From Thermoplasmata archaeon (GTDB lineage Archaea; Thermoplasmatota; Thermoplasmata; Lutacidiplasmatales; UBA184), in the NCBI GenBank assembly GCA_021827405.1, contig JAKAVY010000007.1, positions 1 through 58,952 on the forward strand: a stretch of DNA of 58,952 nt, read 5' to 3'. A model generated the notes under the pieces. The model did not search any database. It saw only the letters and a program-made list of their open reading frames with translations, and was not told where the DNA came from. A program made the position numbers and the translations under genes. Positions within the stretch are counted from its first letter, which is position 1. Each line of letters opens with the position of its first letter. Below are positions 42,594-51,085 of the stretch, in pieces.

Positions 42594-44000
42594 ATGACAG
42601 GGACCCGGGGGGGTCCGGCAAACCTCGGGGACGTTCGGCGCCTGGTCCACCGCTTCGCCCGGCTCCGGGCGGAAGAGGTTCCCCCCCGGGTCCTTCGCAA
42701 GATCACCCTCTGCCTCTTGGATGCCCTGGGGAACATGGTCTCCGGCTCGACGCTCCCGGAAGCCTGCCGGGAGGGCGGGACCCTCGAGGAGCCAGGCCCC
42801 CGCGGGGCGTACGTCTTCGGTCGGCGCCGACCCGTGGCGCCGTTGACGGCGGTCTTCTCCAACGCCGTCCATCTGGACCTCTTGGAGTCCCAGGACGGCC
42901 ACCGCCGGGCCGGCCTTCATCCCTGCGAGGGGGCGATCCCAGCCGCGCTGGCCTTGGCGGGGGAAGAGGGCCGGTCGTTCCAGGACCTCCTCCTTTCCAT
43001 CCTGGGGGGGTACGAGGTGACCCTCCGTTTCGGGAGGACCCTCTTCCCGTACGCGGCGAGGGCCGGGTTCTATCCGGATGGCGTCTTCTGCCCTCTGGGA
43101 GCGGCGTTCTCCGCCGGGCGGCTCCTCTCCCTGGACGAGAAGGGCCTGAAGGGCGCCCTGGCCGCCGCGGCGTTCTCCGCCCCCCTATCGCTCCGCCAGG
43201 GGGTCCGGGGTCCGGCCAAGGCGCTCATCGCCGGGATCGGGGCCGAGGTCGGGCTACGCTCCGCCCTCTGGGCCAAGGCCGGGTGGGTCGGGGGGGACGG
43301 GGTGTTCGAGGGGCCCACCGGTTTCCTGGAGGTGCTTTCCGGGCAGACGAGGTTGGGTCGGCTCTTCCCGCCGGGGCGCTCCGGCTGGGAGACCGACCAG
43401 GTCTACCTGAAGCCGTACCCCGGGGGAAGGCACGCCCACGGCCCGGTGGACGCGATCCGCCAGCTCCTCCGAAAGCGCGGGCCCCTCCCCGCTCCGGTGA
43501 CCGCGGTGGAGGTCACCACCTACTCCGCCGCGGTCGCCTTCACCGGCTCCCCTCCCGACCGGTTCAGCCCGCTCGCGGAACTGACGCAGAGCACCCCGTA
43601 CCTCGTCGCGCTGACCCTTCGGGAGGGGGCCCCGAGGCCGGGAGACTTCGCCCCTGGGTCCCGGCACGACCCGGCCGTACTGCGTCTCAGCCGGCGGGTG
43701 AAGGTCCGGTCGGATTCCGCCATGGACCGGCAGTACCCGGACACCACCCCCGCCCGGGTCACCCTCCGGTTCCGGTCCGGCCCTCCCTGGGTCGCGGAGG
43801 TCACCCATCGCTGGGGGGATCCGGAGGACCCCCTCTCCGTGGAGGCGGTCCGGGACAAGTTCGTCCGTTCTGTGGGCCCGAGGACCGGGGAACGGCAGGC
43901 GCTCAAGATCTGGGAGCGCGTCTTCCGGGCGCGGCCCCGGGAGCCGGCGGGCTCCGTCCTCAACGACGTCGGGGAATGGCTGGGGTCCGTACGGGGGTGA
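42594..44000 (+). CDS. MmgE/PrpD family protein (copy 2)
   Basis: The 468-residue second member of the MmgE/PrpD family is only moderately similar to copy 1. Recognisable parts are RKITLCLLDALGNMVSG, FSNAVHLDLLESQDGHRRAGLHPCEGAIPAALALA (typical substrate-site block with His and Asp), LLLSILGGYEVTLRFG, GFYPDGVFCPLGAAFSAGRLL and YLKPYPGGRHAHGPVDAIRQLL, the latter matching the conserved K-xx-P-x-CRHxH region without its Cys. The C-terminal SVEAVRDKFVR is also typical. ATG 42,594 lies about 85 nt after a TATA-like GGTAAAATCC (42,503-42,512), so the leader may be long. Convergent with hydantoinase copy 2. The reaction is unknown. Confidence 0.85.
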   Translation: MTGTRGGPANLGDVRRLVHRFARLRAEEVPPRVLRKITLCLLDALGNMVSGSTLPEACREGGTLEEPGPRGAYVFGRRRPVAPLTAVFSNAVHLDLLESQDGHRRAGLHPCEGAIPAALALAGEEGRSFQDLLLSILGGYEVTLRFGRTLFPYAARAGFYPDGVFCPLGAAFSAGRLLSLDEKGLKGALAAAAFSAPLSLRQGVRGPAKALIAGIGAEVGLRSALWAKAGWVGGDGVFEGPTGFLEVLSGQTRLGRLFPPGRSGWETDQVYLKPYPGGRHAHGPVDAIRQLLRKRGPLPAPVTAVEVTTYSAAVAFTGSPPDRFSPLAELTQSTPYLVALTLREGAPRPGDFAPGSRHDPAVLRLSRRVKVRSDSAMDRQYPDTTPARVTLRFRSGPPWVAEVTHRWGDPEDPLSVEAVRDKFVRSVGPRTGERQALKIWERVFRARPREPAGSVLNDVGEWLGSVRG

Positions 44001-44028
44001 ACCCGGGCGGGAGTCTCCCCCCGGACCC

Positions 44029-45399
44029 TTACGGAGGGAGGGGCCGCCGCAGGTACTTCCCGCTCCCCGGCCGGGCCCTCAGCTCATTCTCCTCCACGAT
44101 GAGCTCTCCCCGGCGGAAGACGTAGCGAGGCCAGCCCTGGAACGTGTGGCCGGTGAACCAGGAGAAGTCGGAGGAGAGGTGGCCGACCTCGGGGGAATAC
44201 CGTACGGAGCGGGCCGGGTCGTAGACCACCACGTCCGCATCGGCCCCAGGAAGAAGCGTCCCCTTCCTCGGGTAGAGCCCGAACCATCGGGCGGCGTTCT
44301 CGCTCGAGACCCGGGCCACCGTGGGCAGGTCGAGCCGTCCCCGAAGGACGCCTTCGCTCATGAGCACCGGGAGGATGACGCCGGAGCCGGGGTACCCCCC
44401 CACCTGGGTGGTCCACACGTTCTCTGTGGCCATCGACTTCGTCCGGTTGGGGATGTGGTCCGAGCCCAGGCAGCGCAGGTCCCCCCGGGCGAGCCCCTGC
44501 CAGAGCGCCTCGTTGTCCTCGCGGCTGCGGAGCGGGGGGTTCACCCGGGCGATCACCTCGAAGCGGTCATCCTGGGTGAACATGAGGTACTGCGGGCAGG
44601 TCTCCCCAAGGACCGGTACGCCCCGGGCCTGGGCCTCCCCGATGAGCCGGGAGCCGACGCCGGTGGAGACGTGGACGATGTAGGTGGGGCAGCGCAACCG
44701 TTCGGCGAAGTGGAGGGCCCGGAGGATCCCATCCTCCTCGCAGAAGGCCGGCCTCGCCTCGCAGTAGGCCGCCTGGTCCACGCGCCCGGCCCTCTTCATC
44801 TCCTCCCGGAGGTACGGGAAGATCTCCCAGTTCTCGGCGTGGATGAGGGCGCTGGCCGGGGGACCGAGCTGGCGGATCTGCTGGAGCGCCCGGTACAGCA
44901 GCCCGTCGTCGGCGCCGTAGACGCCGGGATAGATCTCCGCCCCCTGGGTGGCCGGGTAGAACTTGAAGGTGGCCACGCCGTGCTCGGCGTAGAGCTGCGG
45001 GATCTCCGCCGCCTGCTCCGGCCGTCCGAGGATGGGATGGAAGCCGATGTCCAGCAGGGAGCGCTGGTTCACCTCCTCGATCAGGCCCGGCAAGACCCCC
45101 GAGTACGGCTCCTTGCGGCCCACGAACGTGAACCCCGAGGTGATCCCCCCCACGGCCATGGACTCCGTCTCCGAGAGGATGTTCTGCGAGAAGGGCCGCT
45201 GACCGTAGGCGATGTGCGTGTGCGGGTCGATCCCCCCCGGAAGGAGGAGGCAGCCGGAGACGTCGAGGACCCGGGCCCCGTTCGGGGAGAGGTCCTTCCC
45301 CCACCCGGCGATGACCCCTTCCCGGATGCCGAGGTCCGCTTCCAAGACCGCCTGGGAGGTGACCACCTTCCCTCCCCGGAGCAGCAGGTCGAACTCCAT
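44029..45399 (-). CDS. hydantoinase/dihydropyrimidinase-type cyclic amidohydrolase (copy 2)
   Basis: The 456-residue amidohydrolase has the full metal set: H60-x-H62 in DPHTHIAYG, K146 in ATFKFYPA, H187 in LIHAENW, H243 in IVHVSTG and D314 in GSDHIPN. The Asn after HAE matches dihydropyrimidinases more closely than copy 1 does. ENAARWFGLYPRKGTLLPGADADVVVYDP is the family C-terminal block. It stands alone between the MmgE/PrpD copy 2 gene (convergent) and livG (divergent). A weak TATA-like stretch near 45,420 would make it leaderless. Substrate is unknown; hydantoin, dihydrouracil or an imide are all possible. Confidence 0.9.
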   Translation of the reverse strand: MEFDLLLRGGKVVTSQAVLEADLGIREGVIAGWGKDLSPNGARVLDVSGCLLLPGGIDPHTHIAYGQRPFSQNILSETESMAVGGITSGFTFVGRKEPYSGVLPGLIEEVNQRSLLDIGFHPILGRPEQAAEIPQLYAEHGVATFKFYPATQGAEIYPGVYGADDGLLYRALQQIRQLGPPASALIHAENWEIFPYLREEMKRAGRVDQAAYCEARPAFCEEDGILRALHFAERLRCPTYIVHVSTGVGSRLIGEAQARGVPVLGETCPQYLMFTQDDRFEVIARVNPPLRSREDNEALWQGLARGDLRCLGSDHIPNRTKSMATENVWTTQVGGYPGSGVILPVLMSEGVLRGRLDLPTVARVSSENAARWFGLYPRKGTLLPGADADVVVYDPARSVRYSPEVGHLSSDFSWFTGHTFQGWPRYVFRRGELIVEENELRARPGSGKYLRRPLPP

Positions 45400-45486
45400 G
45401 CCCGGGACCGGAGCCCGGCGCCATCATAGCCTTTCCCCCGGCACCCGGCCCGCGTCCCCCCCCGTGCCGGCCTTTCGGGACGCGAG

Positions 45487-45495
45487 CCTTTATGA
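45487..45495 (+). promoter_or_regulatory. TATA box for livG
   Basis: CCTTTATGA, centred 29 nt before ATG 45,520. Confidence 0.5.
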
Positions 45496-45519
45496 CCGGC
45501 GGGGCGCTAGGGCGGCCGC

Positions 45520-46263
45520 ATGGACCTGCTCGCGGTCCAGGGTCTCACGAAGCGTTACGCCGGGGTGACGGCCCTTTCCGACGTCTCCTTCACGCTCCCC
45601 GAAGGGGAGATCCTGGGCCTCATCGGTCCGAACGGCGCGGGCAAGAGCACGCTCTTCGGTCTCCTCTCGGGCATGATCCCGCGCACCAGCGGCCGGATCC
45701 TCTACCGGGGGGTGGACATCTCCCGCTGGCCTCCCTACCGGCGCTGCCATGCCGGTCTCGTGCAGACCTTCCAGCTGGCGCGGGGCTTCCCGGACCTCAC
45801 CGTGGAACAGAACGTCCGGGTGGGGAGGACCTTCGGGGTCCGGGGCCGGGACCGGCACTCGGACCCGTTGAGCGTGGACGAGATCCTTACGATCACGGAC
45901 CTGTCCGATCGCCGGTCCCGCAAGGGCAACGAGCTCACCTTGGCCGGGCGGAAACGCCTGGAGGTGGCCCGGGCGCTCGCCACCGCCCCCCGGCTTCTCC
46001 TCCTGGACGAGGTGATGGCCGGGCTCAACCCGGCCGAACTGGACGAGGTGGTGGGCATGATCCAACGGATCCACGCCCGGGGGATCTCCCTCCTGGTGAC
46101 CGAGCACGTGGTGGAATCCCTCTTCCGGTTGGTGCACCGGGTGCTGGTGCTCCATCATGGGCAGCTGCTCTTCTCCGGGAACATCCAGCAGGCCGGGCAG
46201 GACCCCGCCGTGCTGGAGGCCTACCTCGGGCAGGCGGAGCCCGCCGCCCCCTCCGTGGCTTAA
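45520..46263 (+). CDS. livG: Liv-type ABC transporter ATP-binding protein LivG
   Basis: The 247-residue ATPase partners LivF. It has Walker [10 protein letters not shown] (36-44), the LivG-type segment [23 protein letters not shown], a signature reading [15 protein letters not shown] (the LivG variant of LSGGQ), Walker [16 protein letters not shown] and [10 protein letters not shown]. It is separated from livF by 10.5 kb, and the whole window contains only one copy of each Liv component, so they probably form one transporter. Placement beside an ADC-like protein and amidohydrolase copy 3 ties the transporter to the catabolic island. Leaderless start supported by the TATA box. Confidence 0.93.
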   Translation: MDLLAVQGLTKRYAGVTALSDVSFTLPEGEILGLIGPNGAGKSTLFGLLSGMIPRTSGRILYRGVDISRWPPYRRCHAGLVQTFQLARGFPDLTVEQNVRVGRTFGVRGRDRHSDPLSVDEILTITDLSDRRSRKGNELTLAGRKRLEVARALATAPRLLLLDEVMAGLNPAELDEVVGMIQRIHARGISLLVTEHVVESLFRLVHRVLVLHHGQLLFSGNIQQAGQDPAVLEAYLGQAEPAAPSVA

Positions 46264-46266
46264 AGA
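46257..46266 (+). promoter_or_regulatory. TATA box for the ADC-like gene
   Basis: GGCTTAAAGA overlapping the livG stop, 28 nt before ATG 46,290. It gives the downstream pair its own promoter. Confidence 0.55.
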
Positions 46267-46289
46267 AGGGGACCGGGCTGGCGGCTCCC

Positions 46290-47114
46290 ATGGACGCCCC
46301 CGTCCGACCCCCGCAGGGCTACACCCTGCCGTTCTCCCCCGAGGGGAGGGCCGCCCTGGTCGACCATCCCCCCTGGCACTTCGCCTCCGACGTGATCCAG
46401 GTGGTGCTCCGGGTCGACGCCGCAGAGGTGGCCCGGTTGCTCCCGCCTCCGCTCGAACCCGGTCCCGAGCCGGACCGGATCAGCGTCCGGGTCACCGAGG
46501 TGATCTCCGTGAGCGATTCGGACAGCGACCTCGCCTACCGCCAGCCCGAGGCCACCCAGTACGGGGAGGCGATCGTCACGGTCCCCTGCCAGTACAAGGG
46601 AGAGGCCGGGGTCTACCTGCCGTACATCTGGACGGACCACGACTGGTCGCTCCTCCGGGGGTGGCTCAACGGGTGGCCGAAGAAGATCGGCCAGATCCGG
46701 ATGACCCGCCTGCACCCGTTGCACCCCAAGCTCCCGTTCGTGGGACCGGGGGCCCGCCTGGGCGGGGTCCTCTCCCGGCATGGGGAGCGGGTCCTCTTCG
46801 CCGGCGTGACGCTCCGGGAACCGGCCCGGCCCGAGGACCTTCCCCGGCTGGGGACCTACTTCGGCGTGCGCCACCTGCCCAGCGTGGACCCGGGCGCCCC
46901 CCCCTCGCTGAACGAGGTGGTCCGCGTCCAGACCCAGGGCCGGAAGGTCTCGGACGTCTGGAAGGGGGAGGGGGAGGTCCGGTTCTACCCCGCGGAGAAC
47001 GAGGAGCTCTTGCCCTTCTCCCGCCACCGGGTGGAGTCGGCGTTCTACTTCCGGAGCGGGTGGACCAATCCGGGCGGCTCGCTCGTCGATCGCATCCCCC
47101 CGGGGCGCCCTTGA
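46290..47114 (+). CDS. acetoacetate decarboxylase (ADC) superfamily protein
   Basis: The 274-residue protein has the ADC fold. The tandem lysines of the active site are present: GWPKK with K131 and K132, where the first forms a Schiff base with a beta-keto acid in the true enzyme. YLPYIWTDHDWSLLRGW precedes them. Family members also include enzymes acting as aldolases, dehydratases or cyclases, so decarboxylation of acetoacetate is not assured. It carries its own leaderless promoter inside the livG stop and overlaps the next amidohydrolase start by 4 nt, implying that the two proteins act on the same compound. Confidence 0.85.
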   Translation: MDAPVRPPQGYTLPFSPEGRAALVDHPPWHFASDVIQVVLRVDAAEVARLLPPPLEPGPEPDRISVRVTEVISVSDSDSDLAYRQPEATQYGEAIVTVPCQYKGEAGVYLPYIWTDHDWSLLRGWLNGWPKKIGQIRMTRLHPLHPKLPFVGPGARLGGVLSRHGERVLFAGVTLREPARPEDLPRLGTYFGVRHLPSVDPGAPPSLNEVVRVQTQGRKVSDVWKGEGEVRFYPAENEELLPFSRHRVESAFYFRSGWTNPGGSLVDRIPPGRP

Positions 47115-48553
47115 GCGGGGTCGACCTGGTCCTCCGCGGCACCCGCCTCCGCTGGGGCGGAACGTGGGTGGAGGCCGGGGTGGCGGTGGACGACGGACGG
47201 ATTGTCCGGATCGCCAAGGAGCCTAATCTTCCTCCGGCCGACGAGACCGTCAACGCCCCGGGGCAGTTGCTCCTCCCCGGGGCCGTGGACACCCACACCC
47301 ATTTCTCCTACGGAAGGCCGGACCGGACCGACCTGGGGACCGGCAGCGAGGCCTGCGCCTCCGGCGGGGTGACGTTCTTCGTGGAGCAGGCCGCGTCCAC
47401 CCCGGAGCACTGCCCCCCGACCCTCGATGTCCCCGCCCTCCAGGAGAAGGTGGCGTTGGGGGAACGGACCTCCCGGGTGGACTTCGGGGTCCACGGCGGG
47501 GGGTGCGCCGGGAACCTGGACCAGGTCCCCGGGCTCCTCGCCACCGGGGTGGCCGGGATCAAGGTCTACCTGGGCTGGAACCCGGTCGGGAGGTACCAGG
47601 CCTCCGACGACGCCACCGTGCTCGCCCTGGCGAGGACGCTTGCCGGGACGGGGGCCCCGCTGGAGGTGCATGCGGAGAATCCCTCCCTGGTCGCCGCCGC
47701 CACGGAGGCGCTCAAGAGAGCCGGACGGACCACCCCGGAGGTGTACACCGACTCCCGTCCGACGCTGGCGGAGCAGGAGGCGGTCTCCCGGGTCGCGCGC
47801 CTGGGAGAGGCCGCGGGAGCCGCCGTGCACATCGTCCACCTGAGCAGCGGCTGGACCCTGCCGGTGGTCCGGGAGGCCCGGGCCCGGGGGGCGGACCTCT
47901 CCGTGGAGACCTGCCCGCACTACCTGTACTTCGACACGGGGACCTACCGGGAGCGGGGGCCTTACGCCAAGGTGAACCCGCCGCTGCGCTCCCGGCCCGA
48001 GGTGGAGGCCCTCTGGGCGGGGCTCCTGGACGGGACCGTGGACTTCCTGGCCTCGGACCACGCGGCCCCGAGCGCGGAGAAGGCCCCGGGATCGCAGGAC
48101 ATCTTCTCCATCCCGCCGGGGTTCCCGGGGAGCGAGACGATGTACCCCGTGCTCATGCAGGAGGCGTTCCGGGGCCGCCTTCCGTGGGAACGGCTCCTCT
48201 GGCTTCTGTCCGAGGGCCCCGCCCGGCGCTTCGGCTACTACCCCCGGAAGGGCACGCTCCTTCCCGGGTCGGATGCCGACTTTGTCCTGGTGGACCCCCG
48301 GGCGACCACGGTGGTCCGGAACGAGCGCCTCCATCACCACAGCGAGTTCACCCTCTTCGAGGGGTGGAGCCTCACCGGGGTCCCGGTGCGGACGTTCAGC
48401 CGCGGGGAGACCGTGGCCGAAGGGGTCTTCCCCGGGTCGGTGACGGGGCGCCCCGGGCGCGGGCGCTACGTCCGGGCCCGGGAGGTCACCGGTCCGGCGT
48501 CCCCGGGAGGGTCAGGGGGCGGTGCAGGAACCGCCCGGCCCCCGCCCCCGTGA
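47111..48553 (+). CDS. hydantoinase/allantoinase-type cyclic amidohydrolase (copy 3)
   Basis: The 480-residue amidohydrolase has all metal ligands: H62-x-H64 in DTHTHFSYG, K151 in AGIKVYLGW, H187 in EVHAENP, H243 in IVHLSSG and D316 in ASDHAAP. KVYLG and the SDHAA ending are closer to allantoinase/DHOase-like branches than copies 1 and 2. The start is TTG 47,111, overlapping the TGA of the ADC-like gene. The last 25 residues are Gly/Pro-rich; the 3' end overlaps the convergent copy 4 by 68 nt, so the tail is probably unimportant for function. Substrate unknown. Confidence 0.9.
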   Translation: MSGVDLVLRGTRLRWGGTWVEAGVAVDDGRIVRIAKEPNLPPADETVNAPGQLLLPGAVDTHTHFSYGRPDRTDLGTGSEACASGGVTFFVEQAASTPEHCPPTLDVPALQEKVALGERTSRVDFGVHGGGCAGNLDQVPGLLATGVAGIKVYLGWNPVGRYQASDDATVLALARTLAGTGAPLEVHAENPSLVAAATEALKRAGRTTPEVYTDSRPTLAEQEAVSRVARLGEAAGAAVHIVHLSSGWTLPVVREARARGADLSVETCPHYLYFDTGTYRERGPYAKVNPPLRSRPEVEALWAGLLDGTVDFLASDHAAPSAEKAPGSQDIFSIPPGFPGSETMYPVLMQEAFRGRLPWERLLWLLSEGPARRFGYYPRKGTLLPGSDADFVLVDPRATTVVRNERLHHHSEFTLFEGWSLTGVPVRTFSRGETVAEGVFPGSVTGRPGRGRYVRAREVTGPASPGGSGGGAGTARPPPP

Positions 48554-49886
48554 AGGACTCCCCGTCCCAGGTCTCCCGCCCCCGGAGGAACACCCGGGTG
48601 GGCCGGTAGTGGATCTCCCGCCCTTCGTAGGGCGTGTAGTCCGCGAAGGACCCGACCTGCTCAGCGGTGATCCGGACGGGCTCCGGCAACCGGGAGAAGA
48701 CCACCAGGTCCGCGTCCGCTCCCGGGAGGAGGCTGCCCTTGCGGGGGAACAGACCGTGGGCCCGGGCATTGTTCTCCGAGAGGATGCCCCAGAGCGCTTC
48801 CGGACGCAGGACCTTCCGCCTCCGGACGCCCTCCTCGAAGAGCAACGGGAGGAGGAGCCCCGTGCCGGGGAAGGCCGGCTTCGCCTTCCAGAGCTCCTCC
48901 TTGTCCGCCTTCCGGTTCGAGGCGTGGTCGCTCCCCACGCAGCGGATCCCTCCCCGGGCCAACGCCTCCCAGAGCGCCTCCACATCCGCGCTCCGGCGGA
49001 GCGCCGGGTTCACCTTCGCCAGGACCCCCGCGGGCGTCCCCGTGGTCAGCAGCAGATAGTGCAGGCTGGTCTCGATGAGGAGGGAAGCCCCCTTACGGAC
49101 GAACGCCTCGGCCCGGCGGTACCCCAGCTCCGAGCTCACATGGGGGAGGTAGACCGGGGCCCCGGTGGCCCGGGCCACCTCGCCTAAGCGGTCGATGCTG
49201 ACCGCCTCGGCGAGCTCGGGCCGGGAGCGTCGGTACGCCTCCAGGTCCTGCCCGCCCCGGGAGCGCTCCTCCTCGGTGGCCTCCCGGACGATCCCCGCGT
49301 CCTCCGAATGGACGCTCAGGCGGACCGCCGGGGCCTCCGGTAGGAGCCGGGCCACCTCCGAGGCGAGGCGGTGGAAGTAGCCCGCATCCAGGTCCCGGCC
49401 GATGTCCGGGCGCCCCTCGTAATGGGCGAAGTACTTCAGCGTGGTGATCCCCTCCTCCCGGACCAGGCGGGGGACCTCCGAGAGGTGCTCCCGGGTGAGC
49501 ATCCCCAAGTTGATCGCGAAGTCGCATCCCATCCGGCCCTCCACCGCCGCCCGGAACCGGGGAAGCCCTTCCCGGTAGGACAGAAGCCCCGGGGTGTAGG
49601 GTTCCCCGACGCGCCAGTAGGTGACCACCGTGGTGACCCCGCCCCGGGCCGCCGAGGCCGTCTCCGTCGCGGCGTCCTCCCCTGCGTCGCGGTAGATCCC
49701 CACGTGGGTGTGCGGGTCCACGATCCCGGGGCCCACGAAGGCCCCCTTCACGTCCAGGACCCGGTCCCCCGGGCCCACGTCCTTCCCCACCGCGTCGATC
49801 CGATCCCCCGAGATCCCCACCTCCCCTTCCACCACCCCCCGGTGGGGGAAGACGAGCCGGGCGTTCCTCAGGACGAGCTCGCTCAT
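48486..49886 (-). CDS. hydantoinase/dihydropyrimidinase-type cyclic amidohydrolase (copy 4, operon with amidase and hydro-lyase)
   Basis: The 466-residue amidohydrolase has all metal ligands: H59-x-H61 in DPHTHVGIY, K151 in TTLKYFAHY, H193 in SVHSED, H249 in LPHVSS and D320 in GSDHASN. It diverges from the other three in substrate loops (YFAHYEGRPDIGRD). ATG 49,886 overlaps the cysteine-hydrolase stop by 4 nt; this is the last gene of a five-gene operon that starts at 53,259 with a lyase and an aconitase-type hydro-lyase. Ring opening by this protein followed by deamidation by its neighbour is the natural reading. Confidence 0.9.
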   Translation of the reverse strand: MSELVLRNARLVFPHRGVVEGEVGISGDRIDAVGKDVGPGDRVLDVKGAFVGPGIVDPHTHVGIYRDAGEDAATETASAARGGVTTVVTYWRVGEPYTPGLLSYREGLPRFRAAVEGRMGCDFAINLGMLTREHLSEVPRLVREEGITTLKYFAHYEGRPDIGRDLDAGYFHRLASEVARLLPEAPAVRLSVHSEDAGIVREATEEERSRGGQDLEAYRRSRPELAEAVSIDRLGEVARATGAPVYLPHVSSELGYRRAEAFVRKGASLLIETSLHYLLLTTGTPAGVLAKVNPALRRSADVEALWEALARGGIRCVGSDHASNRKADKEELWKAKPAFPGTGLLLPLLFEEGVRRRKVLRPEALWGILSENNARAHGLFPRKGSLLPGADADLVVFSRLPEPVRITAEQVGSFADYTPYEGREIHYRPTRVFLRGRETWDGESFTGAGAGRFLHRPLTLPGTPDR

Positions 49887-50572
49887 GGGAGCGACCGGAG
49901 CCAGGAGACCACCGCCTCGGCGGGGAGCACGTTCGCGTACTTCATCCACAGGTCGAGAAGGCTGGCCGCATGGGAGAGCTCGATCCGGTCGAAGACCGCG
50001 TCCTCGACCACCGTGACCCGGTAGCCGAGGCCCGCCGCGTCCACCGCGGTGCCCCGGACGCAGCCGCTGGTGGTCCCCCCGCAGACCACCACGGTGTCCA
50101 CCCGCTGGAGGGTGAGGATGGTGGACAAAGGGGTACCGGAGAACGCGCTCGCGAAGGCCTTCTCCAGCACGATCTCCCCCGGGCGGGGGGTGAGGGCCTC
50201 CACGATCTCCGTGCCCCGGTGGCCGGCCACGAGGGTCTCCGCCTTGCGGTCCGCGTGCACGCGCCCGCTGATGGAGTAGGGCAGCAAGGCCTCCTTCGGG
50301 GCGACGGTGGTGTAGATCACGGGGTGCCGGGTCTCCCTAAACGCCGAGACCAGCCGCTCGACCCGGGGCAAGGCCTCGTACGCCGCATGGCCCACGCTGG
50401 TGGGGTAGCGGCGGATGGACTCCAGGATGGGCAGGTCCTCCCCCACGTAGTTGTACTGCGGGTCGATGACGAGCAGCGCCGGGACGGTCCCTTGGGGCCG
50501 CTCCTTCCCGTACCCGGCGGCGGCGATCACCTGGCGGTCCCGGTCGCTGAGGACCGACTCCCACGCGTGCAT
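49883..50572 (-). CDS. isochorismatase-type cysteine hydrolase (N-carbamoyl / half-amide amidohydrolase-like)
   Basis: The 229-residue alpha/beta hydrolase has the catalytic triad D37 (VIDPQYN), K138 (EKAFASAF) and nucleophile C171 (GTTSGCVRGTAVDA), with the cis-peptide before it. The ending of the motif and the KAFASAFSGTPL segment resemble N-carbamoylsarcosine amidase and maleamate amidohydrolase, which cleave a linear amide or carbamoyl group and release ammonia. It lies between the hydro-lyase small subunit (27 nt) and amidohydrolase copy 4 (4-nt overlap), so it is expected to act on the ring-opened product. Substrate not determinable from sequence. Confidence 0.87.
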   Translation of the reverse strand: MHAWESVLSDRDRQVIAAAGYGKERPQGTVPALLVIDPQYNYVGEDLPILESIRRYPTSVGHAAYEALPRVERLVSAFRETRHPVIYTTVAPKEALLPYSISGRVHADRKAETLVAGHRGTEIVEALTPRPGEIVLEKAFASAFSGTPLSTILTLQRVDTVVVCGGTTSGCVRGTAVDAAGLGYRVTVVEDAVFDRIELSHAASLLDLWMKYANVLPAEAVVSWLRSLP

Positions 50573-50599
50573 GGACTCCTCGGCCCGCCGCCAGAGCCT

Positions 50600-51085
50600 T
50601 CAGTCGATATAGCCTTGCTTCGCCAACCGGGCGAGGACGCCTCCGTCCTCGAGGATCCGGGAGAGGAAGGGGGGCAAGGGTCGCCCCCGGAGCTCCCATC
50701 CCCCGCCGCGGACCCAGCCTTCCGTGAGGTCCGCTTCCAGGAGGGTGCCTTCCGAAGCCGACCGGGAGACGCCGGGGGCCTCCAGGACCGGGAGCCCCGA
50801 GTTGATGGCGTTGCGGAAGAACAATCCGTTGATCGAATCGGCCGTGACGAGGGCGATCCCCAGGTCCTTGAGATTGTCCGCCGCCGGTCGCGAGGAGCCC
50901 ATGCCGAAGTTGGCGCCGGCCACCAGCACGTCCCCGGCCCGGACCTCCCGGGCCCAGCCGGGGCGGCTGGCGCTCAGGGTCTGCCACCGGCGCTCCGCCG
51001 GTGGGAGCCGGAAGCAACTGGCCGGGTACAACAGATCGGTGTTGATGTCGTCCCCGAAGACCCAGGCCCTCCCGGCGATCCTCAT
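50600..51085 (-). CDS. aconitase-family hydro-lyase small subunit (LeuD/DmdB-like)
   Basis: The 161-residue swivelling domain subunit has the LeuD pattern: VFGDDINTDLLYPASC, then AGANFGMGSSRPAADNLKDLGIALVTADSINGLFFRNAINSGLPVLE, with the GMGSSR loop that contacts the substrate. It partners the large subunit immediately upstream, whose stop overlaps its ATG by 4 nt. LeuD-like subunits serve isopropylmalate isomerase, homoaconitase, methylmalate and dimethylmaleate hydratases; context here favours a catabolic (methyl)maleate-type hydratase over leucine synthesis because no leuA or leuB is nearby. Confidence 0.88.
   Translation of the reverse strand: MRIAGRAWVFGDDINTDLLYPASCFRLPPAERRWQTLSASRPGWAREVRAGDVLVAGANFGMGSSRPAADNLKDLGIALVTADSINGLFFRNAINSGLPVLEAPGVSRSASEGTLLEADLTEGWVRGGGWELRGRPLPPFLSRILEDGGVLARLAKQGYID

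Noticed and set aside
45492-46289. Long plus frame extending the ADC-like protein upstream by about 265 residues
   Set aside because: It is the shadow of livG; the ADC-like domain has its own TATA box and ATG at 46,290.
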